A program made the translations under genes and the position numbers. The notes below the pieces were generated by a model. The model did not search any database and was not told where the DNA came from. It worked only from the letters and a program-made list of their open reading frames with translations. Below are positions 28,606-37,641 of a DNA stretch of 64,000 nucleotides, piece by piece. Numbering within the stretch: the stretch's first letter is position 1; every line of letters starts with the position of its first letter. This stretch comes from an uncultured Coriobacteriaceae bacterium (GTDB lineage: Bacteria > Actinomycetota > Coriobacteriia > Coriobacteriales > Coriobacteriaceae): the NCBI GenBank assembly GCA_944322305.1, contig CALUOP010000001.1:1-64000 (forward strand), given 5' to 3'.

Positions 28606-29439
28606 ATGGATACGGCAGTTTTGGCGGAGATGCTTGAGCAGGTGCGGGCGACCACGCCGCTGGTGCATTGCATCACCAACTACGTGACGGTGAACGACTG
28701 CGCCAACGCGCTGCTGGCGTGCGGCGGGTCGCCGATCATGGCGGACGAGGAGGAGGACGCGGTTGCCATCACCGGGATCTGCGGCGGGCTCGCGCTCAAC
28801 ATCGGCACGCTGAACAAGCGCACCGTGGCCACTATGCATGCCGCGGGCAAGCGGGCCGCCGAGCTGGGGCACCCCATCCTGCTCGACCCGGTGGGCGCCG
28901 GCGCCTCCCCGCTGCGCACCGAAACGGCCGCCGCGCTCGTTGACGAGCTGCCGCTCGCCGTGGTGCGCGGCAACATGAGCGAGATCAAGGCCATCGCCGG
29001 CACCGCCGCCTCCACGCGCGGCGTCGACGCCAACCCCGACGACGCCGTAACCGAGGACAACCTCGCCGCCAGCGCCGCCTTCGTGCGCGCGCTCGCGGCC
29101 AAGCTCGGCTGCGTGGTGGCCGTGACCGGCGCCATCGACGTGGTGGCCGACGCCGAACGCGCCTTCGCCGTCCGCAACGGCGACGCCGTCATGGGCAAGA
29201 TCACCGGCACCGGCTGCATGCTCTCCTGCGTCACCGCGGCCTACGTCACCGCCAACCCCGACCGCCCGCTGGAGGCAGCCGTGGCCGCCGTGGCGGGATG
29301 GGGACTCGCCGGCGAGGTAGCCCGCTCGCGCATGGGCGCGCTCGACGGCAACGGCAGCTTCCGCACCTACCTCTTGGACGCCGCCTACAACCTGGACGCC
29401 GCGCAGCTTGCCGCCGGCGCCCGCGTGGAGGCGATCTAG
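28606..29439 (+). CDS. thiM: Hydroxyethylthiazole kinase
   Basis: 277-aa ribokinase-fold enzyme phosphorylating salvaged hydroxyethylthiazole. HCITNYVTVNDCANALLA, LDPVGAGAS and ITGTGCMLS are the family blocks, the last with the catalytic Cys. It lies 67 bp after thiC and its stop is directly followed by the thiE ATG. Its presence without thiazole synthase genes in the window suggests thiazole is taken up. Confidence 0.96.
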   Translation: MDTAVLAEMLEQVRATTPLVHCITNYVTVNDCANALLACGGSPIMADEEEDAVAITGICGGLALNIGTLNKRTVATMHAAGKRAAELGHPILLDPVGAGASPLRTETAAALVDELPLAVVRGNMSEIKAIAGTAASTRGVDANPDDAVTEDNLAASAAFVRALAAKLGCVVAVTGAIDVVADAERAFAVRNGDAVMGKITGTGCMLSCVTAAYVTANPDRPLEAAVAAVAGWGLAGEVARSRMGALDGNGSFRTYLLDAAYNLDAAQLAAGARVEAI

Positions 29440-30168
29440 ATGGCCGAGAACAACGCGGTCGCGCCTGCCAGCAAGCCTGTTGACTCCGCCCGCCCCGTCC
29501 CCTGCCGACGCGGGAGCTTCTCGCCCGCCGACATCCGCCGCGCCATGCTGGTCTACGGCGTGACCGACCGCGCCTGGCTTGACGGCCGCAGCCTGCGCGA
29601 CGTGGTCGCCGCCGCGCTCGAGGGCGGCGCCACCTGCATCCAGCTGCGCGAGAAGCACCTCTCCACCGCCGAGATCGTCGCTGAGGCCGCCAAGCTTATC
29701 CCGTTGTGCCGCGCCGCCGGCGTGCCCTTCCTCATCGACGACGACGTGGAAGCCGCACGCCTCTCGGGCGCCGATGGCGTGCACGTAGGGCAAAGCGACG
29801 CGGCGCTCGCCGACGCGCGCGCCGCGCTGGGGCCCGAGGCCGTCATCGGCGTGTCGGCCCAAACGGTTGAGCAAGCACGCGCCGCCGAGGCGGGAGGCGC
29901 CGACTACCTGGGCGTGGGCGCCGTGTTCGCCACCGCCACCAAGACCGACGCCGTCCTCACTCCGCCGGAGGCGCTCGCCGAGATCTGCGCGAGCGTGTCC
30001 ATTCCCGTAACGGCGATCGGCGGGCTTAACTTCGACACGGTGGACGCCATCCGCGGCTGCGGAACAAGCGGCGCGGCGGTGGTCTCCGCCATCTTCGCCG
30101 CACCCGACCCCCGCGCTGCCGCGCAGGCGCTCCGCACCAAGATGGAAGGCATCGTCGGGCAGCCGTAA
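29440..30168 (+). CDS. thiE: Thiamine-phosphate synthase
   Basis: 242-aa TIM-barrel enzyme joining HMP-PP and thiazole phosphate. QLREKHLS, FLIDDDVEAA, GVHVGQSD, VGAVFATATK and TAIGGL mark the substrate and phosphate sites. There are about 30 non-conserved residues before the core; the ATG abuts the thiM stop, so coupling favours this start. Confidence 0.95.
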   Translation: MAENNAVAPASKPVDSARPVPCRRGSFSPADIRRAMLVYGVTDRAWLDGRSLRDVVAAALEGGATCIQLREKHLSTAEIVAEAAKLIPLCRAAGVPFLIDDDVEAARLSGADGVHVGQSDAALADARAALGPEAVIGVSAQTVEQARAAEAGGADYLGVGAVFATATKTDAVLTPPEALAEICASVSIPVTAIGGLNFDTVDAIRGCGTSGAAVVSAIFAAPDPRAAAQALRTKMEGIVGQP

Positions 30169-30230
30169 AGGCCGCCGGCGGCTCGGGGCGCCCTCAAGCG
30201 GCCGCCCCGCCCAAGCGAATCGAGGTTCCC

Positions 30231-31040
30231 ATGAGCAAGACCTACCCTGTTGTTCTCTCCGTTGCCGGGTCGGACTCCAGCGGAGGGGCCGGCATCCAGG
30301 CCGACATCAAAACAGCCACCGAGCTGGGCTGCTACGCAGAAACCGCCGTCACGGCGCTCACCGCGCAGAACACCCAGGGAGTCTCGGGCATCGAAAACGC
30401 CAGCCCCGCCTTCGTGGCCGAGCAGATCGACCGCTGCTTCGAGGACATCCCGCCGGCGGCCGTTAAGATCGGCATGGTGCCAACCGCCGAGATCGCGCAT
30501 ACCATCGCCGAGCGCCTGAAGGCCTGGGACGCGCCCAACATCGTGCTCGACCCGGTGATGGTGGCCACCAGCGGCTCGACCCTCTCCGACCAGGACGCCG
30601 TGAGCGTGCTGGCCCGCGAGCTCTTCGGCCGCGCCGCGGTTATCACCCCCAACATCCCCGAGACCGAGACTCTCCTCGGCCGCAGCGTAACCTGCGCCGA
30701 GGAGATGGCCGACGCCGCCCGCGAGCTGGCCGAGCGCTACGGCTGCGGCGTGCTGGTGAAGGGCGGCCACGCGGTTGAGGACGCCAACGACGTGCTCGCG
30801 GCGTTTACCGCCGACGGCGAGGTCGCGTGCGTCTGGGTCAACGGGCAGCGCGTGGCGACCGACAACACCCACGGTACCGGCTGCACCCTCTCCACCGCCA
30901 TCGCCTGCGGGCTGGCGCGCGGTCTGGCACTCGAGGACGCCGTGCGCTGCGCCAAAGGCTACCTCACCGGCGCGCTCTGCTCAGGGCTGGCGCTGGGCCA
31001 CGGCAACGGCCCGGTAGATCACATGTGGCAGCAGCGCTGA
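30231..31040 (+). CDS. thiD: Hydroxymethylpyrimidine (phosphate) kinase
   Basis: 269-aa kinase making HMP-PP for ThiE. The N-terminal SVAGSDSSGGAGIQADIKT, VLDPVMVATSG and THGTGCTLSTAIA motifs are standard. A 62-bp gap follows thiE. Two terminators follow it, ending the operon. Confidence 0.96.
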   Translation: MSKTYPVVLSVAGSDSSGGAGIQADIKTATELGCYAETAVTALTAQNTQGVSGIENASPAFVAEQIDRCFEDIPPAAVKIGMVPTAEIAHTIAERLKAWDAPNIVLDPVMVATSGSTLSDQDAVSVLARELFGRAAVITPNIPETETLLGRSVTCAEEMADAARELAERYGCGVLVKGGHAVEDANDVLAAFTADGEVACVWVNGQRVATDNTHGTGCTLSTAIACGLARGLALEDAVRCAKGYLTGALCSGLALGHGNGPVDHMWQQR

Positions 31041-31072
31041 CGCTTCTGCGCACCAAAAACGCGAGCCCGCCC

Positions 31073-31106
31073 GCGCCCCGTTGCCCTCCGGCTTCGGGGC
31101 GCTTTT
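31073..31106 (+). terminator. First terminator after thiD
   Basis: A perfect 8-bp stem (31073-31080 with 31095-31102) is followed by TTTTC, 30 bp past the thiD stop. Confidence 0.8.
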
Positions 31107-31148
31107 CTCGCCCACCTGGGCAAAGCGGCGTGGAGCAACGCCGGGGCC

Positions 31149-31177
31149 GGGGCCGCCAAAACCCGCGGCCCCTTTTT
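31149..31177 (+). terminator. Second terminator after thiD
   Basis: GGGGCCGC (31149-31156) pairs with 31165-31172 and is followed by TTTTT. It backs up the terminator 50 bp upstream and isolates the M18 peptidase gene. Confidence 0.8.
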
Positions 31178-31248
31178 GCCCGCGCGTATCCGCGCTAAGA
31201 TAACGGGCGGTATCCGTACGCACGCACTAAACAGCAAAGGAGAGAGCC

Positions 31249-32640
31249 ATGGAACGTCCCTGCGCCTGGAAGCGCTACGACGACGCCGAGGTCGCGAAGC
31301 TCGAGCAGCTTTGCGCCGACTACCGCGCCTTTATCAGCGAGAACAAGACCGAGCGCGAATGCGTGACAGCCTCCGTAGCCTTGGCCGAGGCCGCCGGCTA
31401 CGAGAACCTCGATCAGGTCATCACCGAGAACCGCGCCCTCAAGCCCGGCGACAAGGTCTACGCCGTCAACCACAACAAGACCCTCATGCTCGTGAACCTG
31501 GGCGCCGCGGCGCTCGAGCAGGGCGTGAACATCCTGGGCGCGCACATCGACAGCCCGCGCCTGGACATCAAGCAGAACCCGCTGTACGAGGCCGGCGACA
31601 TGGCCTACCTCGACACGCACTACTACGGCGGCGTGAAGGCCTACCACTGGGTGGCAACGCCGCTGGCCATCCACGGCGTGGTGTGCAAGAAGGACGGCGC
31701 CACCATTGCCGTGTGCGTGGGCGAGGACGCCTCCGACCCGGTGTTCTGCGTCTCCGACCTACTCATCCACCTGGCCGGCGACCAGATGAAGAAGCCCGCC
31801 GCCGAGGCCGTTGACCACGAGAACCTCGACGTGATCGTCGGCGGCCGCCCGGTGGTCATCGAGGACGACGAGGCCCCGAAGGAGCCGGTTAAGCAGATGC
31901 TGCTCGACCTGCTCGCCCAGAAGTACGGCATCGACGAGGAGGACTTCCTCTCCGCCGAGCTCGAGGTCGTGCCGGCCGGCGCCGCCCGCGACATGGGCTT
32001 CGACCGCTCGATGATCTTGGGCTACGGCCAGGACGACCGCGTGTGCGCCTACACCTCGCTGGCCGCGCAGCTGGCGGTGCCGGAGGTCGAGCGCACGAGC
32101 GTGTGCCTGCTTGTGGACAAGGAGGAGATCGGCTCGGTGGGCGCCACCGGCATGACGAGCCGCTTCTTTGAGAACACCATGGCCGAGATCCTTGCGCTCG
32201 CCGGGCTGGAGAGCCCGCTGGCGCTGCGCCGCTGCCTGGCCAACTCCCGCATGCTCTCCTCCGACGTATCCGCCGGGTTCGACCAGCTTTACGCCGACCG
32301 CTTCGAGAAGAAGAACGCCGCCATCATGGGCCGCGGCCTGTGCTTCAACAAGTTCACCGGGGCCCGCGGCAAGAGCGGCTCCAACGACGCCGACGCCGAG
32401 TACCTGGCGCTCGTGCGCGACATCATGGACGAGGCCGGCGTGGCGTTCCAGACCTGCGAGCTCGGCCGCATCGGCGCGGGCGGCGGCGGCACCATCGCCT
32501 ACATCCTCGCCGAGTACGGCATGCAGGTGATCGACTCCGGCGTGGCGGTGCTGTCCATGCACTCGCTGTGGGAGGTCACCAACAAGGCCGACGTGTACGA
32601 GGCCTACAAGGGCTACCAGGCCTTCATCAAGCGCGCGTAA
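31249..32640 (+). CDS. apeB: M18 family aminopeptidase (aspartyl aminopeptidase type)
   Basis: 463-aa zinc aminopeptidase releasing acidic N-terminal residues from peptides. Motifs include HIDSPRLDIKQNP (zinc His), HYYGGVKAYHW, the catalytic KEEIGSVG, SSDVSAGFDQ and the C-terminal MHSLWEVTNKAD. Length is normal for the family. AAAGGAGAG lies before the ATG. It is monocistronic, ended by a strong terminator, and convergent with the PHP gene. Confidence 0.92.
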   Translation: MERPCAWKRYDDAEVAKLEQLCADYRAFISENKTERECVTASVALAEAAGYENLDQVITENRALKPGDKVYAVNHNKTLMLVNLGAAALEQGVNILGAHIDSPRLDIKQNPLYEAGDMAYLDTHYYGGVKAYHWVATPLAIHGVVCKKDGATIAVCVGEDASDPVFCVSDLLIHLAGDQMKKPAAEAVDHENLDVIVGGRPVVIEDDEAPKEPVKQMLLDLLAQKYGIDEEDFLSAELEVVPAGAARDMGFDRSMILGYGQDDRVCAYTSLAAQLAVPEVERTSVCLLVDKEEIGSVGATGMTSRFFENTMAEILALAGLESPLALRRCLANSRMLSSDVSAGFDQLYADRFEKKNAAIMGRGLCFNKFTGARGKSGSNDADAEYLALVRDIMDEAGVAFQTCELGRIGAGGGGTIAYILAEYGMQVIDSGVAVLSMHSLWEVTNKADVYEAYKGYQAFIKRA

Positions 32641-32667
32641 CGTTTCACAGGCGCGCGCAACGCAAAG

Positions 32668-32707
32668 CGGCGGGCCGGTTGCCATGCAGCCGGCCCGCCG
32701 TGTTTTT
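32668..32707 (+). terminator. Strong intrinsic terminator after the M18 aminopeptidase
   Basis: An 11-bp perfect GC stem (32668-32678 with 32690-32700) is followed by TGTTTTTAT. Confidence 0.92.
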
Positions 32708-32757
32708 ATCCACTCATGCTGAAATGGGTTACTTTGAACCCGCCCCCAAACAACCCG

Positions 32758-33597
32758 TTACCCGATGGGCATCTGCTCCCACGAGCCGTCGGCGCGCGGC
32801 ACCTCGACCGTGCGGTAGCCGATGCGGCAGGCGTGCGCGTAGGCCTTGGCGATGCCGTCGCAGATGTCGGCCGGGTAATGCCCGTCGGAGCCCACCGCAA
32901 TGGGAACGCCGGCGCGGAAGAAGCGCTCGAGCAGCCCCTCGGCCGGATAGTAGTCGTGCAGGCCCTTGCGCCATGCGGCCGTGGAGAGCTCCACGCGCTT
33001 GCCGCAGTCGTGCGCGCAGGCCACCATCTCGTCCCACAGCGGCGCCAGGTCGATCGTGGGGGCGTAGCCCGCCTCGGAGAAGCGCTGTGCCAGGTCGGGG
33101 TGCGCCATGATGTCGAACAGGTCGCACTGGCAGGCCCTGAGCCACGCCTGCTGGTAGCGGCGCCATACCTCATCGGAACCGAGCTGCTCCCAAATATGCT
33201 GGTCCGAGGGGTCGTCGATCCACGCGCCGTCCTCCTGCGTGCCGATCCAGTGCACCGAGCCCAGGCGCACCTGCGCGCCGGCGCTCCAGCGGCGGATGTT
33301 GTCCTCGCAGCCCGGGTACCAGTCGCACTCGAACCCGTAGAGGTACTCGATCTCGGAGTGGGCGTCGCGCGCGGCCTCGAAGTCGGCGCGGTGGCGGGGC
33401 AGGTCTCCCTCGGTCACCTGCAGGTCTCCCTCCGGGTTCATCACATGCGGCAGCGTGAGGTGGTCGGTCGAGACGATCACCTTGCAGCCGGCCGCGACCG
33501 CCGCGCAAGCGTTCTGCTCAAACGTCCCCACGCCGTCGGAGTAAAACGTGTGGGTGTGGGTGTCTACGATGGAGTTGGCAGGAAGCGGTGCAGGCAT
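32758..33597 (-). CDS. PHP-domain phosphoesterase (histidinol-phosphatase-like)
   Basis: 279-aa metal-dependent phosphatase of the HisJ-like PHP family. The N-terminal DTHTHTFYSDG, the STDHLTLP motif, MAHPDLAQRF and the late VGSDGHYP supply the trinuclear metal ligands. It is last in a minus-strand run with an ABC importer and another PHP gene. No other his genes are nearby, so a histidine role is doubtful; hydrolysis of an imported phosphoester is an alternative. Confidence 0.82.
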   Translation of the reverse strand: MPAPLPANSIVDTHTHTFYSDGVGTFEQNACAAVAAGCKVIVSTDHLTLPHVMNPEGDLQVTEGDLPRHRADFEAARDAHSEIEYLYGFECDWYPGCEDNIRRWSAGAQVRLGSVHWIGTQEDGAWIDDPSDQHIWEQLGSDEVWRRYQQAWLRACQCDLFDIMAHPDLAQRFSEAGYAPTIDLAPLWDEMVACAHDCGKRVELSTAAWRKGLHDYYPAEGLLERFFRAGVPIAVGSDGHYPADICDGIAKAYAHACRIGYRTVEVPRADGSWEQMPIG

Positions 33598-33702
33598 GGC
33601 TCCTCGTTTCTCTCGGGCGACAAGCGCCGGTCAGCTGCGGTAAGTATAGGCGATAAGGACGAGCAAACGGCAAAGACAACGCTCTCGCCGCGCGCGCCCT
33701 GT

Positions 33703-34680
33703 TTAGCGCAGGGCGTTGGTCCAGGCTTTCTTGCCGCGCTCGTCTGCGCACTCAAAGCGGATGTAGGTCTCGGTACCCTTGAGCGGGATCTCCACGCGCT
33801 CCAAAAGCTCGCCGTCGGGCGCGATGACGGTGTGGTTGCCGCCGATGGGGCCGCCGGCCACCAAGTTCACGCGCTCGCACGGGCTGCACTCGATCCACGC
33901 CACGCCGTCGCGCACGCCGAAGGCGCGCACCTCGGGCCCCGCCGAGGAGTAGTACTCCCCCGCCGCCAACGCGCCCACCACGGCGTTGCGCGTAAGCTCG
34001 GGCGCGCAGACCACCACCCAGCCGCCGAACACGTCGTCGAACTCCGTCACGTGGTGGGAGTCGTCGGCCGCGATGCCGCCGATCCTCTCGCCGTGGCGCA
34101 GCAGCAGGTCCCAGTACACGGTGTCGGCGCCGTCGCCGCCCTCGTTCTCGGTGTCGTAGTTGTACACCTCGATCCCGAAGACGCCGGTGAGCCCCAGCAC
34201 GTCCTCGGGCTCGATACGGCTCCAGACGGGGTGGTTGTAGGTCACGACGCACCCGCGCCTTGCCAGCTCGTCACGCAGCTCCTCGGCCACGGCAAGGCCG
34301 TCCCACGCACCGAAGCGCTCAAGGGGCTCCAGGCGCTCGCCGTGCGCGAAGCGCGCCGGCGCGGCGGCGACCATCTCGTCGGTGCCCAGGATGCCGTGCA
34401 TGTGGTGACAGCGCAGGCGGCAGGCGCGCGTCTCGTCCGCGTAGAGGTAGGCCGACGCCTCGATGCCGGGCAGGACGATGAAGTCGTCGGTGTTAAAGGC
34501 GGCGGAGTAGTCGGTGAACACGTCGTGGTCCGACAGGCACAGAAACTGGTAGCCGTGCGCGCGGAAGTCATCGACCACGGCCTCGGGCGCCAGGCGGCCG
34601 TCTGAGTTGGTGGAGTGGGCGTGGAGGTTGCCCTTGTAGCGGTGCCCGCCCTCGGGCAGGCCCAGCTGGTCGGCGATCAT
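33703..34680 (-). CDS. PHP-domain protein (CehA/McbA-like)
   Basis: 325-aa protein with PHP motifs NLHAHSTNSDG (about 18-28), LSDHDVFTDY, VTYNHP and ADDSHH, followed by a C-terminal beta domain (about 240-325). It lies between the ABC transporter ATPase (130-bp gap upstream) and the second PHP gene. The pairing suggests processing of an imported phosphorylated solute; no substrate can be named. Confidence 0.8.
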   Translation of the reverse strand: MIADQLGLPEGGHRYKGNLHAHSTNSDGRLAPEAVVDDFRAHGYQFLCLSDHDVFTDYSAAFNTDDFIVLPGIEASAYLYADETRACRLRCHHMHGILGTDEMVAAAPARFAHGERLEPLERFGAWDGLAVAEELRDELARRGCVVTYNHPVWSRIEPEDVLGLTGVFGIEVYNYDTENEGGDGADTVYWDLLLRHGERIGGIAADDSHHVTEFDDVFGGWVVVCAPELTRNAVVGALAAGEYYSSAGPEVRAFGVRDGVAWIECSPCERVNLVAGGPIGGNHTVIAPDGELLERVEIPLKGTETYIRFECADERGKKAWTNALR

Positions 34681-34809
34681 AGCTGCTCCTTGGTTGAGAA
34701 GACATCGGAAAAGAATACGAGAAAACCCGGCGCCGAGTCAGGCGCCGGGCCCTTGGACGCGGTGCGCCCCGATGCGACCGGCGCGCACCCTCCGGGTACG
34801 TCCGACCCC

Positions 34810-35835
34810 TTACGCCGCCGCGGGGATGCGCAGGCAGTCGCGCTCGGGGATGAAGAGGTAGACCTCCTCGCCCGCGTCGAACATGTGGAAGCTGCGGAAC
34901 AGAGCGTCCACGCGCAGCAGGCTCTCGCCCACGCGCACGGTGTAGCGCAGCACGTTGCCGCGCGGAGTGCTGCCCGCGACCGTGCCCTTGAGCACGAAGC
35001 CCTCGCCGTCCACCTCGGGAAGCTCGGCGTAGATGCCGATGGTCTCGGGGCGGATGGCCACCACGTTGCCCGCGGGGACAACCTCGCCGGTGAGCGTGCG
35101 GAACTCCTCGCGCGACATCTGGTTGTAGCTGCCGATGAAGCTCGCCGCGAACTCGGACACCGGGCGCGTGTAGACTTCGACCGGGCTGCCAGCCTGCTCG
35201 ATGCGGCCGGCGTGGAACAGCTGGATCACGTCGGACATGACCATGGCCTCGTCCTGGTCGTGCGTGACGAAGATGGTGGTGAGCCCGAGCTCCTGCTGGA
35301 TCTCGCGGATGCGCGACTGCAGGGCGCGGCGCAGCTTGGCGTCGATGGCCGAGAGCGGCTCGTCGAGCAGCAGCACGGAGGGCTCAGTCACGATGGAGCG
35401 CGCGAGCGCGGCGCGCTGCTGCTGGCCGCCGGAGAGGTTGGCCGGGTAGGCCTTCTCCTTGCCCTGGAGCTCCACCATGGCGATGGCCTCGCCCACCTTC
35501 TTCTCGATAACGTCGGCGGGAGCCTTCTGCATCTTGAGGCCGAAAGCGATGTTCTGCTCCACCGTCATGTTGGGGAACAGGCTGTACTGCTGGAACACCA
35601 TGCCGATGTTGCGCTTGCTGGCAGGCATGCGGGTGATGTCGACGCCGTCCAAGACGATGGAGCCCTCGGTTACCTGCTCAAGGCCGGACAGGCAGCGCAG
35701 CAGCGTGGACTTGCCGCAACCCGACGGGCCGAGCAGCGTCACGAGGTCGCCTTTCTCGATCCCGAAGCTGATGTGGTCGAGGACGGTGTTGTCGCCGAAG
35801 CGCTTCACCACGTTGTTGAACTCGATGTAGGGCAT
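34810..35835 (-). CDS. ABC transporter ATP-binding protein (PotA-like)
   Basis: 341-aa cytoplasmic ATPase of a CUT1/spermidine-putrescine-type importer. Walker A GPSGCGKST (about 38-46), Q-loop, signature LSGGQQQRAAL and Walker B VLLLDEPLSAID are intact, and a C-terminal TOBE domain follows (about 240-341). It is 3 bp downstream of its permease. Substrate is not evident. Confidence 0.92.
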   Translation of the reverse strand: MPYIEFNNVVKRFGDNTVLDHISFGIEKGDLVTLLGPSGCGKSTLLRCLSGLEQVTEGSIVLDGVDITRMPASKRNIGMVFQQYSLFPNMTVEQNIAFGLKMQKAPADVIEKKVGEAIAMVELQGKEKAYPANLSGGQQQRAALARSIVTEPSVLLLDEPLSAIDAKLRRALQSRIREIQQELGLTTIFVTHDQDEAMVMSDVIQLFHAGRIEQAGSPVEVYTRPVSEFAASFIGSYNQMSREEFRTLTGEVVPAGNVVAIRPETIGIYAELPEVDGEGFVLKGTVAGSTPRGNVLRYTVRVGESLLRVDALFRSFHMFDAGEEVYLFIPERDCLRIPAAA

Positions 35836-35838
35836 GTC

Positions 35839-36675
35839 TTACTCCTTCTGAGACTTCTGCGTGCCGCTCTGCAGCTTGAGCACGGTAGCGGTCACGGCGC
35901 CCACAACCAGGAAGATGATGACGACGATGGCGCTCGACAGGCCGGAGGAACGCGCCATGTTGGCCTGCAGGAACACCTGGATGTTCTGGTAGTTGGTGCC
36001 GGCGATGTTGTTGGCGAGCACGAAGTCGCCGAAGACGATGCTTTCGGCAAGCAGGCTCGAAACCAAGATGCCGGAGATGATGTTGGGCAGCACCACCTGC
36101 ACGTAGGCGCGGAAGCGCCCGCAGCCGAGCATCTCGGCCGCTTGGATGAGCATGTTCGCGTCGATGGCGTTCAGCGCGTTGCGGATGCCCTGGTAGATGT
36201 AGGGCAGCACCAAGATGGTGTAGGCGCCGAAGAGCATGAGCATGCGGTTGGAGAGGACGGTGCCCGTGCCGGTGTAGAGCGAGATGATGCCGATGGAGAG
36301 GATCACGCCCTGGAGCGCATACGGGATCATGCAGACGAACTGCATGAAGCGCCCGAGCCTGCGGTTGACCGCCACCACCACGTACATGGCCAGCAGCAGA
36401 AGAACGATGGTGATGACCACGCTCACCAGGCACAGGATGAGCGTGCGCCCGATGGACAGCCAAAACGTCGCGTTGGTGAAGAGCTCGGCGTAGTTGCGCA
36501 GCGTGAAGCCGGAGGGCAGCACGTCGGTCCACTCCACGAACAGCGAGTACACGAGCGTGGTGACAAACGGGATCAGCAGGTACAGGGCCACGAGCCCCAG
36601 GAAGATCTTCGCGGCAAGCGGGGTCTTCTTGCCCGGCTTAGCGGCCTTTGCCTTGGCCTTGGCGTTGGCACTCAT
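35839..36675 (-). CDS. ABC transporter permease (second subunit)
   Basis: 278-aa membrane protein, with about six hydrophobic segments and the coupling loop QAAEMLGCGRFRAYVQVVLP that docks on the ATPase. A lysine/alanine-rich cytoplasmic N-terminus precedes the first helix. Its ATG overlaps the end of the first permease by 4 bp, indicating coupled translation. Confidence 0.92.
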   Translation of the reverse strand: MSANAKAKAKAAKPGKKTPLAAKIFLGLVALYLLIPFVTTLVYSLFVEWTDVLPSGFTLRNYAELFTNATFWLSIGRTLILCLVSVVITIVLLLLAMYVVVAVNRRLGRFMQFVCMIPYALQGVILSIGIISLYTGTGTVLSNRMLMLFGAYTILVLPYIYQGIRNALNAIDANMLIQAAEMLGCGRFRAYVQVVLPNIISGILVSSLLAESIVFGDFVLANNIAGTNYQNIQVFLQANMARSSGLSSAIVVIIFLVVGAVTATVLKLQSGTQKSQKE

Positions 36676-37565
36676 ACGATCTCACGACCCTTCGACGCGC
36701 GCTTGGTGAAGTAGTTGTTGATGAGCGTGCACGCCACCATGAGCAGGATGAGCACCACGGCCAGCGCGCCGCCCGTGGCGTTGTCGATCTGCACGTCGCC
36801 CTTGAACTTGGAGGTGATCTGCAGCGGCAGCAGCGCGTAGTTGTTCATCACCACGGCGTAGGCGGTGGCGTAGGCGGCCAGTGCGTTGGAGAACAGCACC
36901 GACAGCGTGCCCAGGATAGACGGCATGAGGTTGGGAATCACGATCTTGAACCAGTAAACGGCCGGCGAGGCCTTGAGGATAACGGCTGCCTCGCGCCACT
37001 CCTTGCGGATGCCCGAGAAGGCCGGCAGCAAAAGCAGCGTGGCCAGCGGGATCTGGAAGTAGATGTAGAGCACGAGCAGGCCCTGGCCGGTGTACAGGTC
37101 GAAGTCGGCCAAAAACGGGATGCCGAAACGCTGGCCCAAAAGCGTGAGCACGCCGGAGTTGCCCATGAGGATCATGAAGGCAAAGGCCAGCGGCACGCCC
37201 GAAAAGTTCGACATCATGTTGAGCACCATGGTGAACGCGTTGCGGACGCGCGCGCTCGACTCATAGGCGAAGCGCGCCGCCAGAAACGCCACGACGATGC
37301 CGACGATCGCCGAGATGACGCTGATCCACAGGCTGTTGACGATGGACTGCTGGTACAGCGGCGTGGTGAAGACCTTTATGAAGTTCTCGAGGCCGAACGA
37401 GCCGCTCTCCTTGCCGATAAAGGCGTTCACCACGAGCTGCGCCAGCGGCAGGAGCTCGTAGCCGATGACCACGATAAGAAACGGCAGAAACGCCGCGTAG
37501 CCGACCCACGGGCGGCGCTTGGCCCCCGCCTTGCCTGCGTGCGCGGGGCGCTCTGATGCTGCCAT
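36672..37565 (-). CDS. ABC transporter permease (first subunit)
   Basis: 297-aa permease with about six membrane helices; first helix starts near VGYAAFLPFLIVVIGYELLP. The coupling segment KEWREAAVILKASPAVYWFK corresponds to the EAA loop. The ATG at 37565 is chosen for its AAAGGAGG and because upstream frame reads through a hairpin. It follows the lipoprotein gene by 76 bp. Confidence 0.92.
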   Translation of the reverse strand: MAASERPAHAGKAGAKRRPWVGYAAFLPFLIVVIGYELLPLAQLVVNAFIGKESGSFGLENFIKVFTTPLYQQSIVNSLWISVISAIVGIVVAFLAARFAYESSARVRNAFTMVLNMMSNFSGVPLAFAFMILMGNSGVLTLLGQRFGIPFLADFDLYTGQGLLVLYIYFQIPLATLLLLPAFSGIRKEWREAAVILKASPAVYWFKIVIPNLMPSILGTLSVLFSNALAAYATAYAVVMNNYALLPLQITSKFKGDVQIDNATGGALAVVLILLMVACTLINNYFTKRASKGREIV

Positions 37566-37589
37566 GCGAAACCTCCTTTTTTCTCCGCA

Positions 37590-37624
37590 CGCGCAAGCGG
37601 GCAGCCGGAGCCGCCCGCTTGCGG
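37590..37624 (-). other. Intercistronic hairpin between lipoprotein and permease genes
   Basis: A perfect 10-bp stem (37613-37622 with 37593-37602) lies right after the lipoprotein stop. There is no T run, so it likely protects the 3' end of the lipoprotein mRNA and raises binding protein over permease levels, as seen in other importers. Confidence 0.6.
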
Positions 37625-37641
37625 TCGCGTGTACTGCGCGC

